Assembly (NCBI RefSeq): GCF_014649955.1
Contig: NZ_BMUA01000001.1
Location: forward strand, 372,001-436,000
Length of the DNA stretch: 64,000 nucleotides
Reading direction: 5' to 3'
Source: Streptomyces violascens
Lineage (GTDB): Bacteria; Actinomycetota; Actinomycetes; Streptomycetales; Streptomycetaceae
Shown: positions 54,050 through 62,789 of the stretch, piece by piece
Position numbering within the stretch: position 1 is the stretch's first letter
How the letters are laid out: every line of letters starts with the position of its first letter
Translations under genes and position numbers: made by a program
The notes under the pieces: model-generated
Databases searched by the model: none
What the model saw: the letters and a program-made list of their open reading frames with translations, nothing else
What the model was told of the DNA's origin: nothing

Positions 54050-56738
54050 ATGCCGCTCCCCTTCCAGGAGTTGAGTGGTGCTCTCGGGCCGGCCGGTCGA
54101 CCAGCCACGATCGTGGTCCGCCGTGGGTGAGACGGAGCAGGAAATCGAGTACGCCGGAGATCCCCACGTTGTACGAGGCGCAGATCTCGCGCAGTGTGTC
54201 GTCGGGCACCAGGAAACGGCCCTGCCGCCGGGCCGCCCGTACGGTCAGGCAGGAGGCGAGGTCGAAGGCGGCCTCCCGGTGCCGGGCCTCGCCGGTCAGC
54301 TCGTGGAGGTCGAGCAGCAACTCGGCATTGCCGGCCGCTCCGTGGCAGCTGCCCGGGCCGATCTGCCAGCGCTGCCGGCGGACCGCGCGCGCCGCGCCTT
54401 CGGCGTGTTCCAGGAACCGTTCGTCGCCGGTCTCGTGCCACAGCCGCACGAGGAAGGTGCCGATGCCGGAGGTGCCGTTGCACCAGAAGTTCAGCCCGGG
54501 GCGCTCGGTGCGGCCGGGGCCCTTCGGCCAGTGGGCGCTGCCCGAGCGCCATGCGGCGACGGCGCACAGGGCGTGCCCGCCGCCGACGGCGATGTCGGTC
54601 AGGTCGGGGCGGTCCAGGTCCCGGCCCGCCGCGAGGAGGAAGGCCGCGTTCCCGGCCACGCCGTGGCCGAACCCGTAGCAGGCCGAACCGGCCAGCTCGG
54701 CGCGGAAGCCGGGGCCGGCGTCCCACTCCACCCCCGGCCCGTCGTGGAGCAGCCGCAGCACGCCGTCCGCACACTGGGCCGCTCGTTCGGCGAAACGCCG
54801 GTCGCCGGTCGCGTGCCACAGGTGCAACTGCGCGAGGCCCGCCCCGGACAGGCCGTGGCAGACATCGGGGTTGCCGCCTTCGAGCGGGATGTTCAGGGCG
54901 TACGCGATCGAGCGCTCCGTCAGCGCGGTGTCTCCCAGTGTCGTCGCCGCCTCGTACAGGGCCCAGGCGGCGCCGGAGCGGCCGAAGTACAGGCCGGGCA
55001 GGACGCGGCTCGGCGCGGCCAGCCGCCGGTCGAGCCATTCGGCGGCGGTGCGCAGGGTGGGCGCGACGGCTTCGTGCCCGCAGCGCACCGCCCGGTCGAG
55101 CACGGCGAGCACCCCGGCCGCGCCGAGCTGCACGTTGCAGGGGTCCCCGTACGGGAGCGCGGCCGGGCCCGGCCAGAGGTACTCCTGCGAGGGGTCCATC
55201 GTGTCCGCGAGGAAGGCGAGTCCATCGGCGAGCAGACGGTTCGTGGAAGGGAGGGAGGGGGTTGGGCAGAAGGGCGTGGGTTGCGCCCTCGCCCCCGTAC
55301 GCACATGCTCCCCAGCCCGCCGCAGTGTCCACCGCCCCGCGCCGTCCCCCGTCAGCCCCGTGATGAGCGGGGCCAGCGCGCGCAGGGCGGGGATGTCGGG
55401 GGCGGCCTCGGCTACGAGCAGGGCGATGCGTTCGCCGGCCGGCCGGGCCGGCGCCGAGTCGGGGGCGAGGACCGGGCTGATCCCGGTCGTCACGTGAAGC
55501 AGCGTCGCGCCCAGGCTGAAGCAGTCCGCCTCCGGTCCGGGCGCGGGCGGGACGGCGTCGGGGCCGGCCGGGGCTTCCAGGTATTCCGGCGCCGTGAAGC
55601 CGCGCGTTCCCGCGACCGGCGCGGGGATGCCGGTGGGTACCGCGCACTCCAGGTCGACCAGGACGGGCCGGTCCTCGGGGGTCATCACGACATTGCCCGG
55701 TTTGAAGTCGCGCAGCACGAGGCCCTCGGCGTGCAACTGGCCGATCATCTCGACGAGTTCGCGGGCGAGGCTCCACGCCTCGGCGACGAGGACGTGGCCG
55801 TCGCCGGTGCGCAGCCGGTCGGCGGTCCACTGCTGGAGGTTCACGCCGTCGATGAGGTCCTCGGCGAGGAAGACATGGCCTCCCGCCTCGAACACCTCGT
55901 GTACCGCCGGGGTTATTCCGAGCGGGGCGAGCCGGCGCAGGATGTCGGCCTCGTCCCGGAGCCAGTCCCGCGCGTCCCTGCCGTCGGGCCCGGCACCGAC
56001 GTGCGGGCGGGCCTCCTTGAGCAGGACGGTGTCGCCGGTGCGCTCGTCGCGGGCGCGGTAGACGCCGCCGCGGTTGGAGTGCCGGATCGCCTCCTTGACC
56101 AGGTAGCGGCCGGCGAGGAGGACGGGGTCGCCGCGTCGCCGTCCGGAACTCGCCGGTGCGGATCCGGGAAAGGGGCTGCCCGCCCAGGGCGGCGGGGCGA
56201 ACCAGGGGTTCCGCTCGTCGGCCACGAAGGTGCCGTCGGGTGCGCGCAGGCGGCCCTCGTAGAACCCCTCGTCGTTGAGTTCGCGGGGCCGCGCGAAGCA
56301 GCCGTAGCGGTAGTGCACCAGGCTGCCGGGACGGTAGCGCCGGTCGGACAGGATCGCGGGCCCGGCCAGACCGCGTGTCCGGTCGTCCAACTCATCGGCC
56401 AGGAGCCTGAGTTGGCAGTCGTCGGCGGGGTAGGCGGTGAGGAACTTCCCCGACTGGGCGCGCGCGGCGCGGACCGCGTTCATCTCGGCGGCGATGGCTG
56501 GAGTCGCCGCGAATTTGAACGCGCATCCGTGGGCCACCAGGACACGGGCCGCGCACTCCAGAACCCGGGGCGCCGAGACGGGTGTGGCCGACACATGGAG
56601 CTTCCAGCCCTGTCGGCGGCTGATGTGGTGCGCCGGAGTGACCATGCACCAGGGGTCGCGGTGGTGCACCCGCCATGGGGTGGTCGGTTCCGCCTGTGCC
56701 AGGATCCGCGCGAGGATCGGCCGGTAGCTCGACGTCAC
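54012..56738 (-). CDS. lanL: Class IV lanthionine synthetase LanL
   Basis: The protein has 908 residues from GTG 56738. Domain order: N-terminal phosphothreonine/phosphoserine lyase (1-205; QGWKLHVSATPVSAPRVLEC, CAFKFAATP, ILSDRRYRPGSLVHYRYG), protein kinase (220-480; LRDFKPGN with D344, VDLEC with D362 replacing DFG), and LanC-like cyclase (510-885; FGHGVAGNAAFLLAAGRD). The cyclase keeps all three zinc ligands, C753 in WCNG and C798-H799 in SCHG, which marks class IV rather than class III LanKC. It phosphorylates Ser/Thr in the precursor, eliminates phosphate, then adds Cys thiols. The precursor gene overlaps its 3' end. Confidence 0.9.
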   Translation of the reverse strand: MTSSYRPILARILAQAEPTTPWRVHHRDPWCMVTPAHHISRRQGWKLHVSATPVSAPRVLECAARVLVAHGCAFKFAATPAIAAEMNAVRAARAQSGKFLTAYPADDCQLRLLADELDDRTRGLAGPAILSDRRYRPGSLVHYRYGCFARPRELNDEGFYEGRLRAPDGTFVADERNPWFAPPPWAGSPFPGSAPASSGRRRGDPVLLAGRYLVKEAIRHSNRGGVYRARDERTGDTVLLKEARPHVGAGPDGRDARDWLRDEADILRRLAPLGITPAVHEVFEAGGHVFLAEDLIDGVNLQQWTADRLRTGDGHVLVAEAWSLARELVEMIGQLHAEGLVLRDFKPGNVVMTPEDRPVLVDLECAVPTGIPAPVAGTRGFTAPEYLEAPAGPDAVPPAPGPEADCFSLGATLLHVTTGISPVLAPDSAPARPAGERIALLVAEAAPDIPALRALAPLITGLTGDGAGRWTLRRAGEHVRTGARAQPTPFCPTPSLPSTNRLLADGLAFLADTMDPSQEYLWPGPAALPYGDPCNVQLGAAGVLAVLDRAVRCGHEAVAPTLRTAAEWLDRRLAAPSRVLPGLYFGRSGAAWALYEAATTLGDTALTERSIAYALNIPLEGGNPDVCHGLSGAGLAQLHLWHATGDRRFAERAAQCADGVLRLLHDGPGVEWDAGPGFRAELAGSACYGFGHGVAGNAAFLLAAGRDLDRPDLTDIAVGGGHALCAVAAWRSGSAHWPKGPGRTERPGLNFWCNGTSGIGTFLVRLWHETGDERFLEHAEGAARAVRRQRWQIGPGSCHGAAGNAELLLDLHELTGEARHREAAFDLASCLTVRAARRQGRFLVPDDTLREICASYNVGISGVLDFLLRLTHGGPRSWLVDRPAREHHSTPGRGAAYGEPRSGTAGTA

Positions 56739-57269
56739 CCGGCCAGCATGGCAGTGCGCTCCCCGGGTACCGGGAGGCGTTTCCCGGCCAAGTCACAGGG
56801 GTGTCGCGTCTCGCGCCCGGCTCGACAATCGATCGTATTCGGCGGGGAGTTGAACGGAGCCGGTCGAATCCCCACCGGGGGTGGTCGCCGCACCCCACAG
56901 ACAAGGTGCATAATGCATGTGTAGCCCTTCGCGCGTCCCCCGTCGCGAAGGGCTACACCTGCTTGCCGCGGCTGTGCGCCCCGGACGCGCCAAGCGCGCA
57001 GGGCACAGCAGCCACCCGAGCAAGGGACTCCCCTCGTGGCCCCTTGTTCGTGTTTTTTCGAGTTAACAGTGACGTAGAGTGTTTCCGCAAGTCCGATTCC
57101 GATCGTGGAGCGAGATGTTCCGTTTTGTCGCCGACGACCGTGGCCGACAGCCTCCCCGTCAGCCGGGCTCCTGTACCAAGGTCGGTTAAAGTACGAATCC
57201 GTTGACCGAATCGAACATCGCGCATCCTCGGACAGCGCATGAGCGGCGGACGTGGACGTGGGGACCCTG
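56739..57269. other. Divergent intergenic region lanL/XRE operon
   Basis: This is a 531-bp gene-free region. It holds a 15-bp-stem hairpin (56919-56958), a TGCATAATGCA palindrome just before it, an AT-rich stretch with TTAACAGTGACG around 57064, and a TTGACC -35-like word near 57203. Promoters for both lanL and the XRE operon must lie here. Confidence 0.55.
56919..56958. terminator. Perfect 15-bp hairpin in intergenic region
   Basis: GTGTAGCCCTTCGCG and CGCGAAGGGCTACAC with a 10-nt loop. There is no gene end nearby on either strand, so it is not an ordinary terminator; it could be an attenuator or the end of an unseen small RNA. It is preceded by a TGCATAATGCA palindrome at about 56908-56918. 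Confidence 0.5.
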
Positions 57270-57737
57270 ATGGACAACGGCGAAGAGCGCACTCCCGAGC
57301 TGACGACGTTGCAGCAGAAGGTCGAGTACATGGTCGAGAAGACCTTCCCGGGGGAGAAGATCTCGGGCCGGGTCTTCGCCGATCTCGTCAAGGAACGAGG
57401 CGGCTCGCTCTCGCACAGCTATTTCTCCAACATCCTCGCCGGCAAGGTCACCAACCCGTCCGAGGAGATCCTCAAGGCGCTCGGGATCGGCTTCGGCGTG
57501 GACTGGCGCTTCTTCAAGGACGAGTCCGAGGTGGTCGACGACGTCGTGGCGGGGCTCCAGTTCCTCGCGAAGCGGCGTACCGGGGAGATCAGCGGTCTGG
57601 CGGGCCGGGGCATCGACGACGACGGGCTCGACCCGGAGCTGCTCCAGTTCGTCCTCTCCCTCCTGGAGGACAACAAGGACAGCAAGGACGGGCGGGACAA
57701 CGGCCCCGAAACGGCCCCCGGCGGACAGCCCGGGTAG
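57270..57737 (+). CDS. XRE-family DNA-binding regulator
   Basis: The protein has 155 residues from ATG 57270 (a GTG at 57252 is possible). The helix-turn-helix is at about 25-70: ISGRVFADLVKERGGSLSHS, then YFSNILAGKVTNPSEEILKA and LGIGFGVDWRFF, a layout seen in Streptomyces regulators that head ImmA/IrrE operons. The C-terminus is acidic (SLLEDNKDSKDGRD). It is followed at 80 bp by the ImmA/IrrE-like gene and two membrane-protein genes, all on one strand. Confidence 0.82.
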   Translation: MDNGEERTPELTTLQQKVEYMVEKTFPGEKISGRVFADLVKERGGSLSHSYFSNILAGKVTNPSEEILKALGIGFGVDWRFFKDESEVVDDVVAGLQFLAKRRTGEISGLAGRGIDDDGLDPELLQFVLSLLEDNKDSKDGRDNGPETAPGGQPG

Positions 57738-57817
57738 CCGGCACCTCGTGTTCATGACCATTGGCTAAGATCGCAGACCGCTTGTCACATACGCGTGACT
57801 ACGATCAAGAGGTCTCC

Positions 57818-58447
57818 ATGTCCATGCGCGAGCTGCGGAGAGAGTGCGAAGCCGGCCTTGCGGATCTGCCCATCCCGGCCCCGTTCAGCATTCCGGGGCT
57901 TGTGGCGAACATGGAGGAGGCCCGCGGCCGCACCATCGTGCTGCACGAACTGCCCGACCGCCTGGCCCGTGTGAACGCCGCCTGCGGTCTCCGCCTCAAG
58001 TCGGGCGGCACCAGCTTCGTGCTCTACCGCAAGCGCCCGACCCTCTATCAGACCCAGCACGTCATCCTGCACGAGCTGTGCCACGAGTGGTTCGACCACG
58101 GTACGACCCTGAACGCGGACCAGTTGCGCCAGCTGCTTCCCGTCTTCAACACCTCGCTGATCAAGCGCGTCCTCGCCACCGATGAGCCCGCCGCCGCACC
58201 GGCCGAACCCCCCTCCCCCGAGCCGGACGAGCTGCCGCCCGCGGTCACCGAGGCGTTCCGCTCCGGCGGCCCCATCCAGGCGCGGGCCCAGTACGACACC
58301 CACGACGAGCGGATCGCCGAGTTCGGCGCCTCGCTCATCCCCCGCATGGCCCGCGATGTGACCAGCGACGACATGGTCGGGCGGCTCGCGAACTCCCTCT
58401 CGCGGCCCGTCGCCCACCGGCGCCGCGGTTTCTTCCGCCGCTCGTAG
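57818..58447 (+). CDS. ImmA/IrrE-like metallopeptidase-fold protein
   Basis: The protein has 209 residues from ATG 57818 behind AAGAGG. The zinc-peptidase motif HELCHEWFDH (H85-E86-x2-H89) is intact, preceded by TLYQTQHVIL as in ImmA/IrrE. The C-terminal third is Pro/Glu-rich (AAPAEPPSPEPDELPPAV) then basic (RRRGFFRRS). ImmA/IrrE proteins cleave or antagonise a partner XRE repressor; the preceding XRE gene is the obvious partner. The unit resembles a toxin-antitoxin-like or stress-switch module controlling the two membrane proteins downstream. Confidence 0.82.
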   Translation: MSMRELRRECEAGLADLPIPAPFSIPGLVANMEEARGRTIVLHELPDRLARVNAACGLRLKSGGTSFVLYRKRPTLYQTQHVILHELCHEWFDHGTTLNADQLRQLLPVFNTSLIKRVLATDEPAAAPAEPPSPEPDELPPAVTEAFRSGGPIQARAQYDTHDERIAEFGASLIPRMARDVTSDDMVGRLANSLSRPVAHRRRGFFRRS

Positions 58448-58492
58448 CCCGCTCCCCCTCCTGTCCCCTTCCCCGTCCCCCGAGGAATCTCC

Positions 58493-59740
58493 GTGACCGC
58501 GCTTGACCTTGCCGGCTATCTCATAGCCGGCGTGATGACTGCCGTCGCCCTGTGGCGCATGCCCGCGGCGCTCTGGGGAGACGAGGAGGACAAACGCAGA
58601 CGCGCCCTGTGGGGCTGCTACGCCGGCTTCGCCGTCGCTCTGTGGACCAAGACGAAGGTCGTGCGCATCGGGCTCAACAACAGCCCCGTCGTCGACCTCG
58701 CCGTACTGATCAAGCACTACACGGCGACCATCGCGATCCTGGCGATCCTCAGCTACATCGTGGCGATCTACGGGCACTTCCCGGAGGGCGGCGTCATCCC
58801 CCGCCACGTCCGGTTCGCCCGGATCATCCAGCAGGTGGCGGCCAAGGCGTCCGTCGCCACGCTGATCCTGCTGACCGTGCTCTTCTTCACCGTGGTCGAC
58901 CGCTCGTACGCCTCGGACCGGTTCGTCTCCGACCACGCCGGGCAGTGGGGCGCCACGCTCTACATGAGCGTGTTCTACCTGTACTTGGGTGCCGCATCCG
59001 CCGTCTGCGCCTATCAGTGGGCGCTCGCCACCGCCGGGGCCACGGCCCGCCATCTGCGGATCGGGCTCGGCATGATGACGTTCGCCATGTTCATCGGCGT
59101 CGGATACACCCTCAGCCGCACCCTGTTCCTGTGGATCAGCGTGGCCGACCAGCCGAGCCCGGCCTTCGCCCTGAAGTTCGACGAGGTCACCGAGGCGGCC
59201 CAGGTCGTCCTGTTCGCGTTCTTCGCGCTCGGCGCGTCCATCCCCGCGTTCAGCAAGGGCTGGCGCCGGGTGCGGCTGTGGCGGGCGCAGGCCCGGCTGC
59301 ATCCGCTGTGGCGGGAGCTGATGACGGCCTTCCCCGACCAGCCCTTCGAGCCGCCGGCCTCGCTCACCCGTGAGCTGACCCGGTTCGGCACCCCGGCGGA
59401 CCTGCGGATCGACCGGTGGGCCGCCGACATCGCGGACGCCGTCGAGAAGCTGCGCCACTACGTTCCGGACAGCCTGCTCCCGGCCGCCAAGCGGGCCGCG
59501 TCCGCCGACAGTCCGCGCGCCGAGAGCGAGGGGCCCCTCGCCGAGGCGTACTGGATCAAGGCCGCACTCGCCGCCAAGGCCGACGGCGCCGCCGCGGGCG
59601 ATGCCGCGGCCGTCGACACCCTGCACGCCACCGACCAGGACGGCGAAGTCGCCCGGCTGGTACGGGTGGCCGCCGCCTACCGGACCATCAGCGGCGAGCG
59701 CGCCCGCAGCGTCCTGGACTCCCTGGAGAAGACCGCGTGA
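58493..59740 (+). CDS. MAB_1171c-family membrane protein
   Basis: The protein has 415 residues from GTG 58493 with GAGGAA upstream. Seven or so membrane helices fill residues 5-255: LAGYLIAGVMTAVALWRMPA, GCYAGFAVALWTKTKVVRIG, YTATIAILAILSYIVAIYGH, VATLILLTVLFFTVVDRSYA, LYMSVFYLYLGAASAVCAYQ, VVLFAFFALGASIPAF. A cytosolic C-terminal domain of about 160 residues (RRVRLWRAQARLHPLWRELM...) follows. The family is annotated as a putative transporter without evidence. It overlaps the next gene by 4 nt (GTGA). Confidence 0.8.
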   Translation: MTALDLAGYLIAGVMTAVALWRMPAALWGDEEDKRRRALWGCYAGFAVALWTKTKVVRIGLNNSPVVDLAVLIKHYTATIAILAILSYIVAIYGHFPEGGVIPRHVRFARIIQQVAAKASVATLILLTVLFFTVVDRSYASDRFVSDHAGQWGATLYMSVFYLYLGAASAVCAYQWALATAGATARHLRIGLGMMTFAMFIGVGYTLSRTLFLWISVADQPSPAFALKFDEVTEAAQVVLFAFFALGASIPAFSKGWRRVRLWRAQARLHPLWRELMTAFPDQPFEPPASLTRELTRFGTPADLRIDRWAADIADAVEKLRHYVPDSLLPAAKRAASADSPRAESEGPLAEAYWIKAALAAKADGAAAGDAAAVDTLHATDQDGEVARLVRVAAAYRTISGERARSVLDSLEKTA

Positions 59741-60336
59741 GCGACACCCTGGCCGAGACCGGAAACCGTACGACCGCCACGGCCCGCACCGTCACCGACA
59801 TCCTCCAGCCCCGCAACGTCCTGCTCGCCGGGATGCTCGGCATCGGCCTGGCTGCGGCAGGCGAGTGGACCGGCCTGCTGTGGGGGCTGCTCGGCGCGCT
59901 CTGCGCGGGGCTCATACCGGCCGGCTACATCGAGTGGGAGCGCAAGCGCGGCACCTGGGGCGACCGGCATGTCGTCGACCGCACCAAGCGGGCGCCGATC
60001 TTCTTCGTCATCCTCGGCTCGATCGGGGCCGGCTCGGTCGTCATGGTGCTCGGACACGCCCCGGTCGGCATCCTGACCGCGATGCTCGCCCTGTGGGTGA
60101 TGACGATCTTCCTGCTCGCCGTGAACACGGTCTGGAAGATCTCGGTGGACTCCGCCGTCGCCTCGGCGGTCGTGGCGCTGCTCGCCGTGGTGCACTCCCC
60201 CTGGTGGCTGCTCGCCTACGCGATCACGGCCGTGGTGTGCTGGTCGCGGGTCGCCCTGACCTACCACACGGTCATGCAGACGGTGGCGGGCGGCGCGCTG
60301 GGCGCTGCCACCTCGGCGGCGTTCCTGTTCGTCTGA
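59737..60336 (+). CDS. Degenerate PAP2-like membrane protein
   Basis: The protein has 199 residues. GTG 59737 overlaps the upstream stop. Five to six helices with a PAP2-like C-terminal order: VWKISVDSAVASAVVALLAV, then SRVALTYHTVMQTVAGGALG. In active PAP2 enzymes the first segment carries a His (KxSxHxA) where this has Asp (KISVDSA), and no K-x6-RP motif is visible, so phosphatase activity is doubtful. It may bind lipid phosphates or be a structural partner of the MAB_1171c protein. It is the last gene of the XRE operon. Confidence 0.72.
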   Translation: MSDTLAETGNRTTATARTVTDILQPRNVLLAGMLGIGLAAAGEWTGLLWGLLGALCAGLIPAGYIEWERKRGTWGDRHVVDRTKRAPIFFVILGSIGAGSVVMVLGHAPVGILTAMLALWVMTIFLLAVNTVWKISVDSAVASAVVALLAVVHSPWWLLAYAITAVVCWSRVALTYHTVMQTVAGGALGAATSAAFLFV

Positions 60337-60345
60337 TGCCGGGCG

Positions 60346-61146
60346 TCAGGCCCGTGCGTGCCGGGCATAGCGTCCCGGCGCCGTGCCCACCACGCGCTTG
60401 AAGTGGCGGGTCAGATGGGACTGGTCGTAGAACCCGGTGGCGCGGGCCACGTCACCGGGTGCCTGCCCGTCGAGGAGCAGCCCGCGGGCCCGGTCGATCC
60501 GACGGGCCGTCAGATACTGGTGCGGCGCGATGCCGAACTCCGCGGTGAAGGCGCGCACCAGATGGGTGGGGTGCGCGTGCACCAGGCCCGCGGCCTCCTC
60601 CAGCGTCACGCCGTCGACGAGCCGGGCGTCGAGGAGCTCGCGCAGGTGCCGCGCCACCGAGCGGCCGCGACCCGCCGAGCCGCTCACGTGCCGGGGGCGA
60701 AGATGGCCGCGCAGCCGCTCGGCGATGAGCGCGAGCCTGCTCTCGGCCTCCAGCTCGTCGCCGCGGTGCGCGAGCGCCGTGTGCAACTGCCCGACCCTGC
60801 GGCGCAGCACGGCGTCCACCAGGTCCGGCCCGTCGACGGCGGGCGCGATGAGGCTGTCGTCGAGCTGGGTCCGCTCCAGGTAGACCACCCGCTTGCGAAA
60901 GCCCTGGGCGGTCGCCGGGGAGCCGTTGTGCGGAACGTCCGGCGGGAGCAGCGTCACCGCGTCGCCCGGGGTGCCGTGTGCATGGCGGTCCAGGTCGTAG
61001 CGCACCGCGCCGTCGTCGACGATGAGGAGCGTCCAGCTGTCGTGGACGTGCATCGGGTAGGAGTGCTCGGTGAACCGGGCGTGGAAGACCTCCACGACTC
61101 CCGCGACCCGGGGCCGCCAAGCGGAGATCTCCTGTCCGGCCGTCAT
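60346..61146 (-). CDS. AraC-family regulator
   Basis: The protein has 266 residues from ATG 61146. An N-terminal cupin sensor (MHVHDSWTLLIVDDGAVRYD, VTLLPPDVPHNGSPA) is followed by two helix-turn-helix motifs (VTLEEAAGLVHAHPTHLVRA, APGDVARATGFYDQSHLTRH) and AFTAEFGIAPHQYLTARRID, FKRVVGTAPGRYARH. It is divergent from the DUF2000 gene with 49 bp between start codons; this pairing is common and implies local control. Confidence 0.9.
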   Translation of the reverse strand: MTAGQEISAWRPRVAGVVEVFHARFTEHSYPMHVHDSWTLLIVDDGAVRYDLDRHAHGTPGDAVTLLPPDVPHNGSPATAQGFRKRVVYLERTQLDDSLIAPAVDGPDLVDAVLRRRVGQLHTALAHRGDELEAESRLALIAERLRGHLRPRHVSGSAGRGRSVARHLRELLDARLVDGVTLEEAAGLVHAHPTHLVRAFTAEFGIAPHQYLTARRIDRARGLLLDGQAPGDVARATGFYDQSHLTRHFKRVVGTAPGRYARHARA

Positions 61147-61195
61147 GCAAGGAACGTACAAGACGCGGCGGACGCGGGTTCGGCAGTCTCGGTCC

Positions 61196-61642
61196 ATGAC
61201 ATCGCAGTCCATGACTTCAGACAGTGCGCCCGTACGTTTCGACACGAAGATCGCCGTGCTGCTGCGCGACGACCTGCACACCTGGCAGCGGCTCAATGTG
61301 ACGGCCTTCCTGGTCAGCGGGCTCGGCACGGCGCTGCCCGAGATCATCGGCGAGCCGTACGCCGATGCGGACGGCACTCCCTACCTCCCGCTGTTCCGTC
61401 AGCCGGTGCTCGTCTTCGAGGGGAGCAAGGAGGTCCTGCGCGCGGCCCACATCCGCGTCCTGAGCCGTGATCTGACCCGGGCGGTTTTCACGAGCGACAT
61501 GTTCAGGACGGGCAACGACACGGACAACCGGGCCGCGGTCCGGGCCGTCCCCGGCGCCGACCTCGATCTGGTCGGTCTGGCCGTCCACGGGCCGCGCAAC
61601 GCCGTGGACAAGGTTCTCAAGGGGGCGCGCATGCACCCCTGA
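61196..61642 (+). CDS. DUF2000 family protein
   Basis: The protein has 148 residues from ATG 61196 (an ATG 15 nt later is possible). The DUF2000 pattern is clear: DTKIAVLLRDDLHTWQRLNV, TAFLVSGLGT, YLPLFRQPVLVFEG and AVFTSDMFRTGND. It is a small alpha/beta protein of unknown function, likely regulated by the divergent AraC protein. Confidence 0.82.
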   Translation: MTSQSMTSDSAPVRFDTKIAVLLRDDLHTWQRLNVTAFLVSGLGTALPEIIGEPYADADGTPYLPLFRQPVLVFEGSKEVLRAAHIRVLSRDLTRAVFTSDMFRTGNDTDNRAAVRAVPGADLDLVGLAVHGPRNAVDKVLKGARMHP

Positions 61643-61742
61643 CCGGGCTTCGCGTCAGGGCAGGTGGACGGTCACCGTGAGGCTCGCCCTGCACTCCGCC
61701 TGAGCCGCCGCGGTCCTCGCCCTGAGCGCCACGGTCTTCGCC

Positions 61743-61781
61743 GTGCGGGCCGGGCCCGATCCATCCGGGCCCGGCCCGCAC
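61743..61781. terminator. Strong 16-bp stem-loop
   Basis: GTGCGGGCCGGGCCCG and CGGGCCCGGCCCGCAC pair perfectly over 16 bp with a 7-nt loop. It lies about 100 bp past the DUF2000 stop and before the phosphatase gene; a factor-independent terminator is likely. The 61643-61922 stretch otherwise holds nothing I can support. Confidence 0.7.
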
Positions 61782-61922
61782 GGCACACCTTTGCACGTGA
61801 GGTATCCGACCCCCGACACGCCGGTGCGCACGGAATGCGTGCGCACCCCAGAAGGTTGTCCTCGCGTACGGCCGGATCGGTACCGGCCCGGGGGACGCAC
61901 ACGGAGAACGGAATACACAGCC

Positions 61923-62531
61923 ATGGGTGAGTTGATCCTCGTACGTCACGGGGAGACCGAATGGTCACTGTCGGGACGGCACACGAGCTACACCGACCTG
62001 CCGCTCACGGCACACGGGCAGGAGCAGGCCCGCGCGGTCGCACCACTGCTCGCCGACCGGCCCGTCGGCCTCGCCCTGGTCAGCCCGCTCCAACGAGCCG
62101 TCCACACGGCCGAATTGGCCGGATTCAAGAACGCCCGAATCACCCCGGATCTTCACGAATGGGACTACGGCGGCTACGAGGGCATCACCACCGTGGAGAT
62201 CCACCGCAGCCGCCCCGACTGGAACCTGTGGACCGACGGCGTCGCCCCCGGCCCCGCCGGCCACCCCGGCGAGAGCCCGGCCGAAGTAGGCGCACGGGCC
62301 GACCGGGTGCTGGCCGAGGCCGACGCGGCCCTGCGCGCCGGCGACGAGGACGTCGTCCTGATCGCCCATTCCCACTTCCTGCGCGTCCTCACGGCCCGCT
62401 ACCTCGGCCTGCCCGCCTCCGGCGGCGCGCTGTTCGTCCTCGACACGGGCGCGCTGTCCCGCCTCGGACGCGAACACGACCGCCCGGTCGTCACCGCCTG
62501 GAACTCGGTGCTGCAGCACACGGCGAACTGA
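61923..62531 (+). CDS. Histidine phosphatase (phosphoglycerate-mutase superfamily)
   Basis: The protein has 202 residues from ATG 61923. The catalytic RHG is at the N-terminus in LILVRHGETEWSLSGRHT, followed by SPLQRAVHTAELAG (second Arg), WDYGGYEGITTVEI (acid) and VLIAHSHFLRVLTARYLGLP (second His). This is the cofactor-independent acid-phosphatase/PGM-like clade (AlpG/CobC type). Substrate unknown; the short insert region suggests a small phosphomonoester. Confidence 0.88.
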   Translation: MGELILVRHGETEWSLSGRHTSYTDLPLTAHGQEQARAVAPLLADRPVGLALVSPLQRAVHTAELAGFKNARITPDLHEWDYGGYEGITTVEIHRSRPDWNLWTDGVAPGPAGHPGESPAEVGARADRVLAEADAALRAGDEDVVLIAHSHFLRVLTARYLGLPASGGALFVLDTGALSRLGREHDRPVVTAWNSVLQHTAN

Positions 62532-62569
62532 GCGGGCCGATCGCGAGGGTGTCGTGCGGATACCCGGCT

Positions 62570-62590
62570 CGGGGCGGGTGACTCGCCCCG
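62570..62590. terminator. Stem-loop between phosphatase and ATP-grasp genes
   Basis: CGGGGCG-GGTGACT-CGCCCCG, 7-bp stem; a second GC-rich hairpin with CCGGACC/GGTCCGG arms follows directly. They lie between convergent genes. The 62532-62789 gap holds nothing else that I can support. Confidence 0.55.
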
Positions 62591-62789
62591 CCCGGACCGG
62601 CCCTGCGGGGTCCGGTGCGCGCGTGTCGGGTGGGCGAGCAGAGGAGGCGAGCCTCACCTGGCTCGTGACCTGCCAGGGCGGGGCCCCGCCGGGCGGCGCG
62701 CGGCGGCCGGCACACTTTCACGGTGACCGAGCTCAGGTGATGCGCGCGCCGGGCGCCACGCACCTGGGCCGGGTCCGGCGACAGCCCCC

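Noticed and set aside
54012..56738. Class III LanKC synthetase
   Set aside because: The cyclase domain keeps Cys-Cys-His zinc ligands, which class III enzymes lack; class IV LanL fits better.
61655..61924. Minus-strand frame of about 90 codons between DUF2000 and phosphatase genes
   Set aside because: It runs through a perfect 16-bp hairpin and has no recognisable motifs or ribosome site; probably non-coding.
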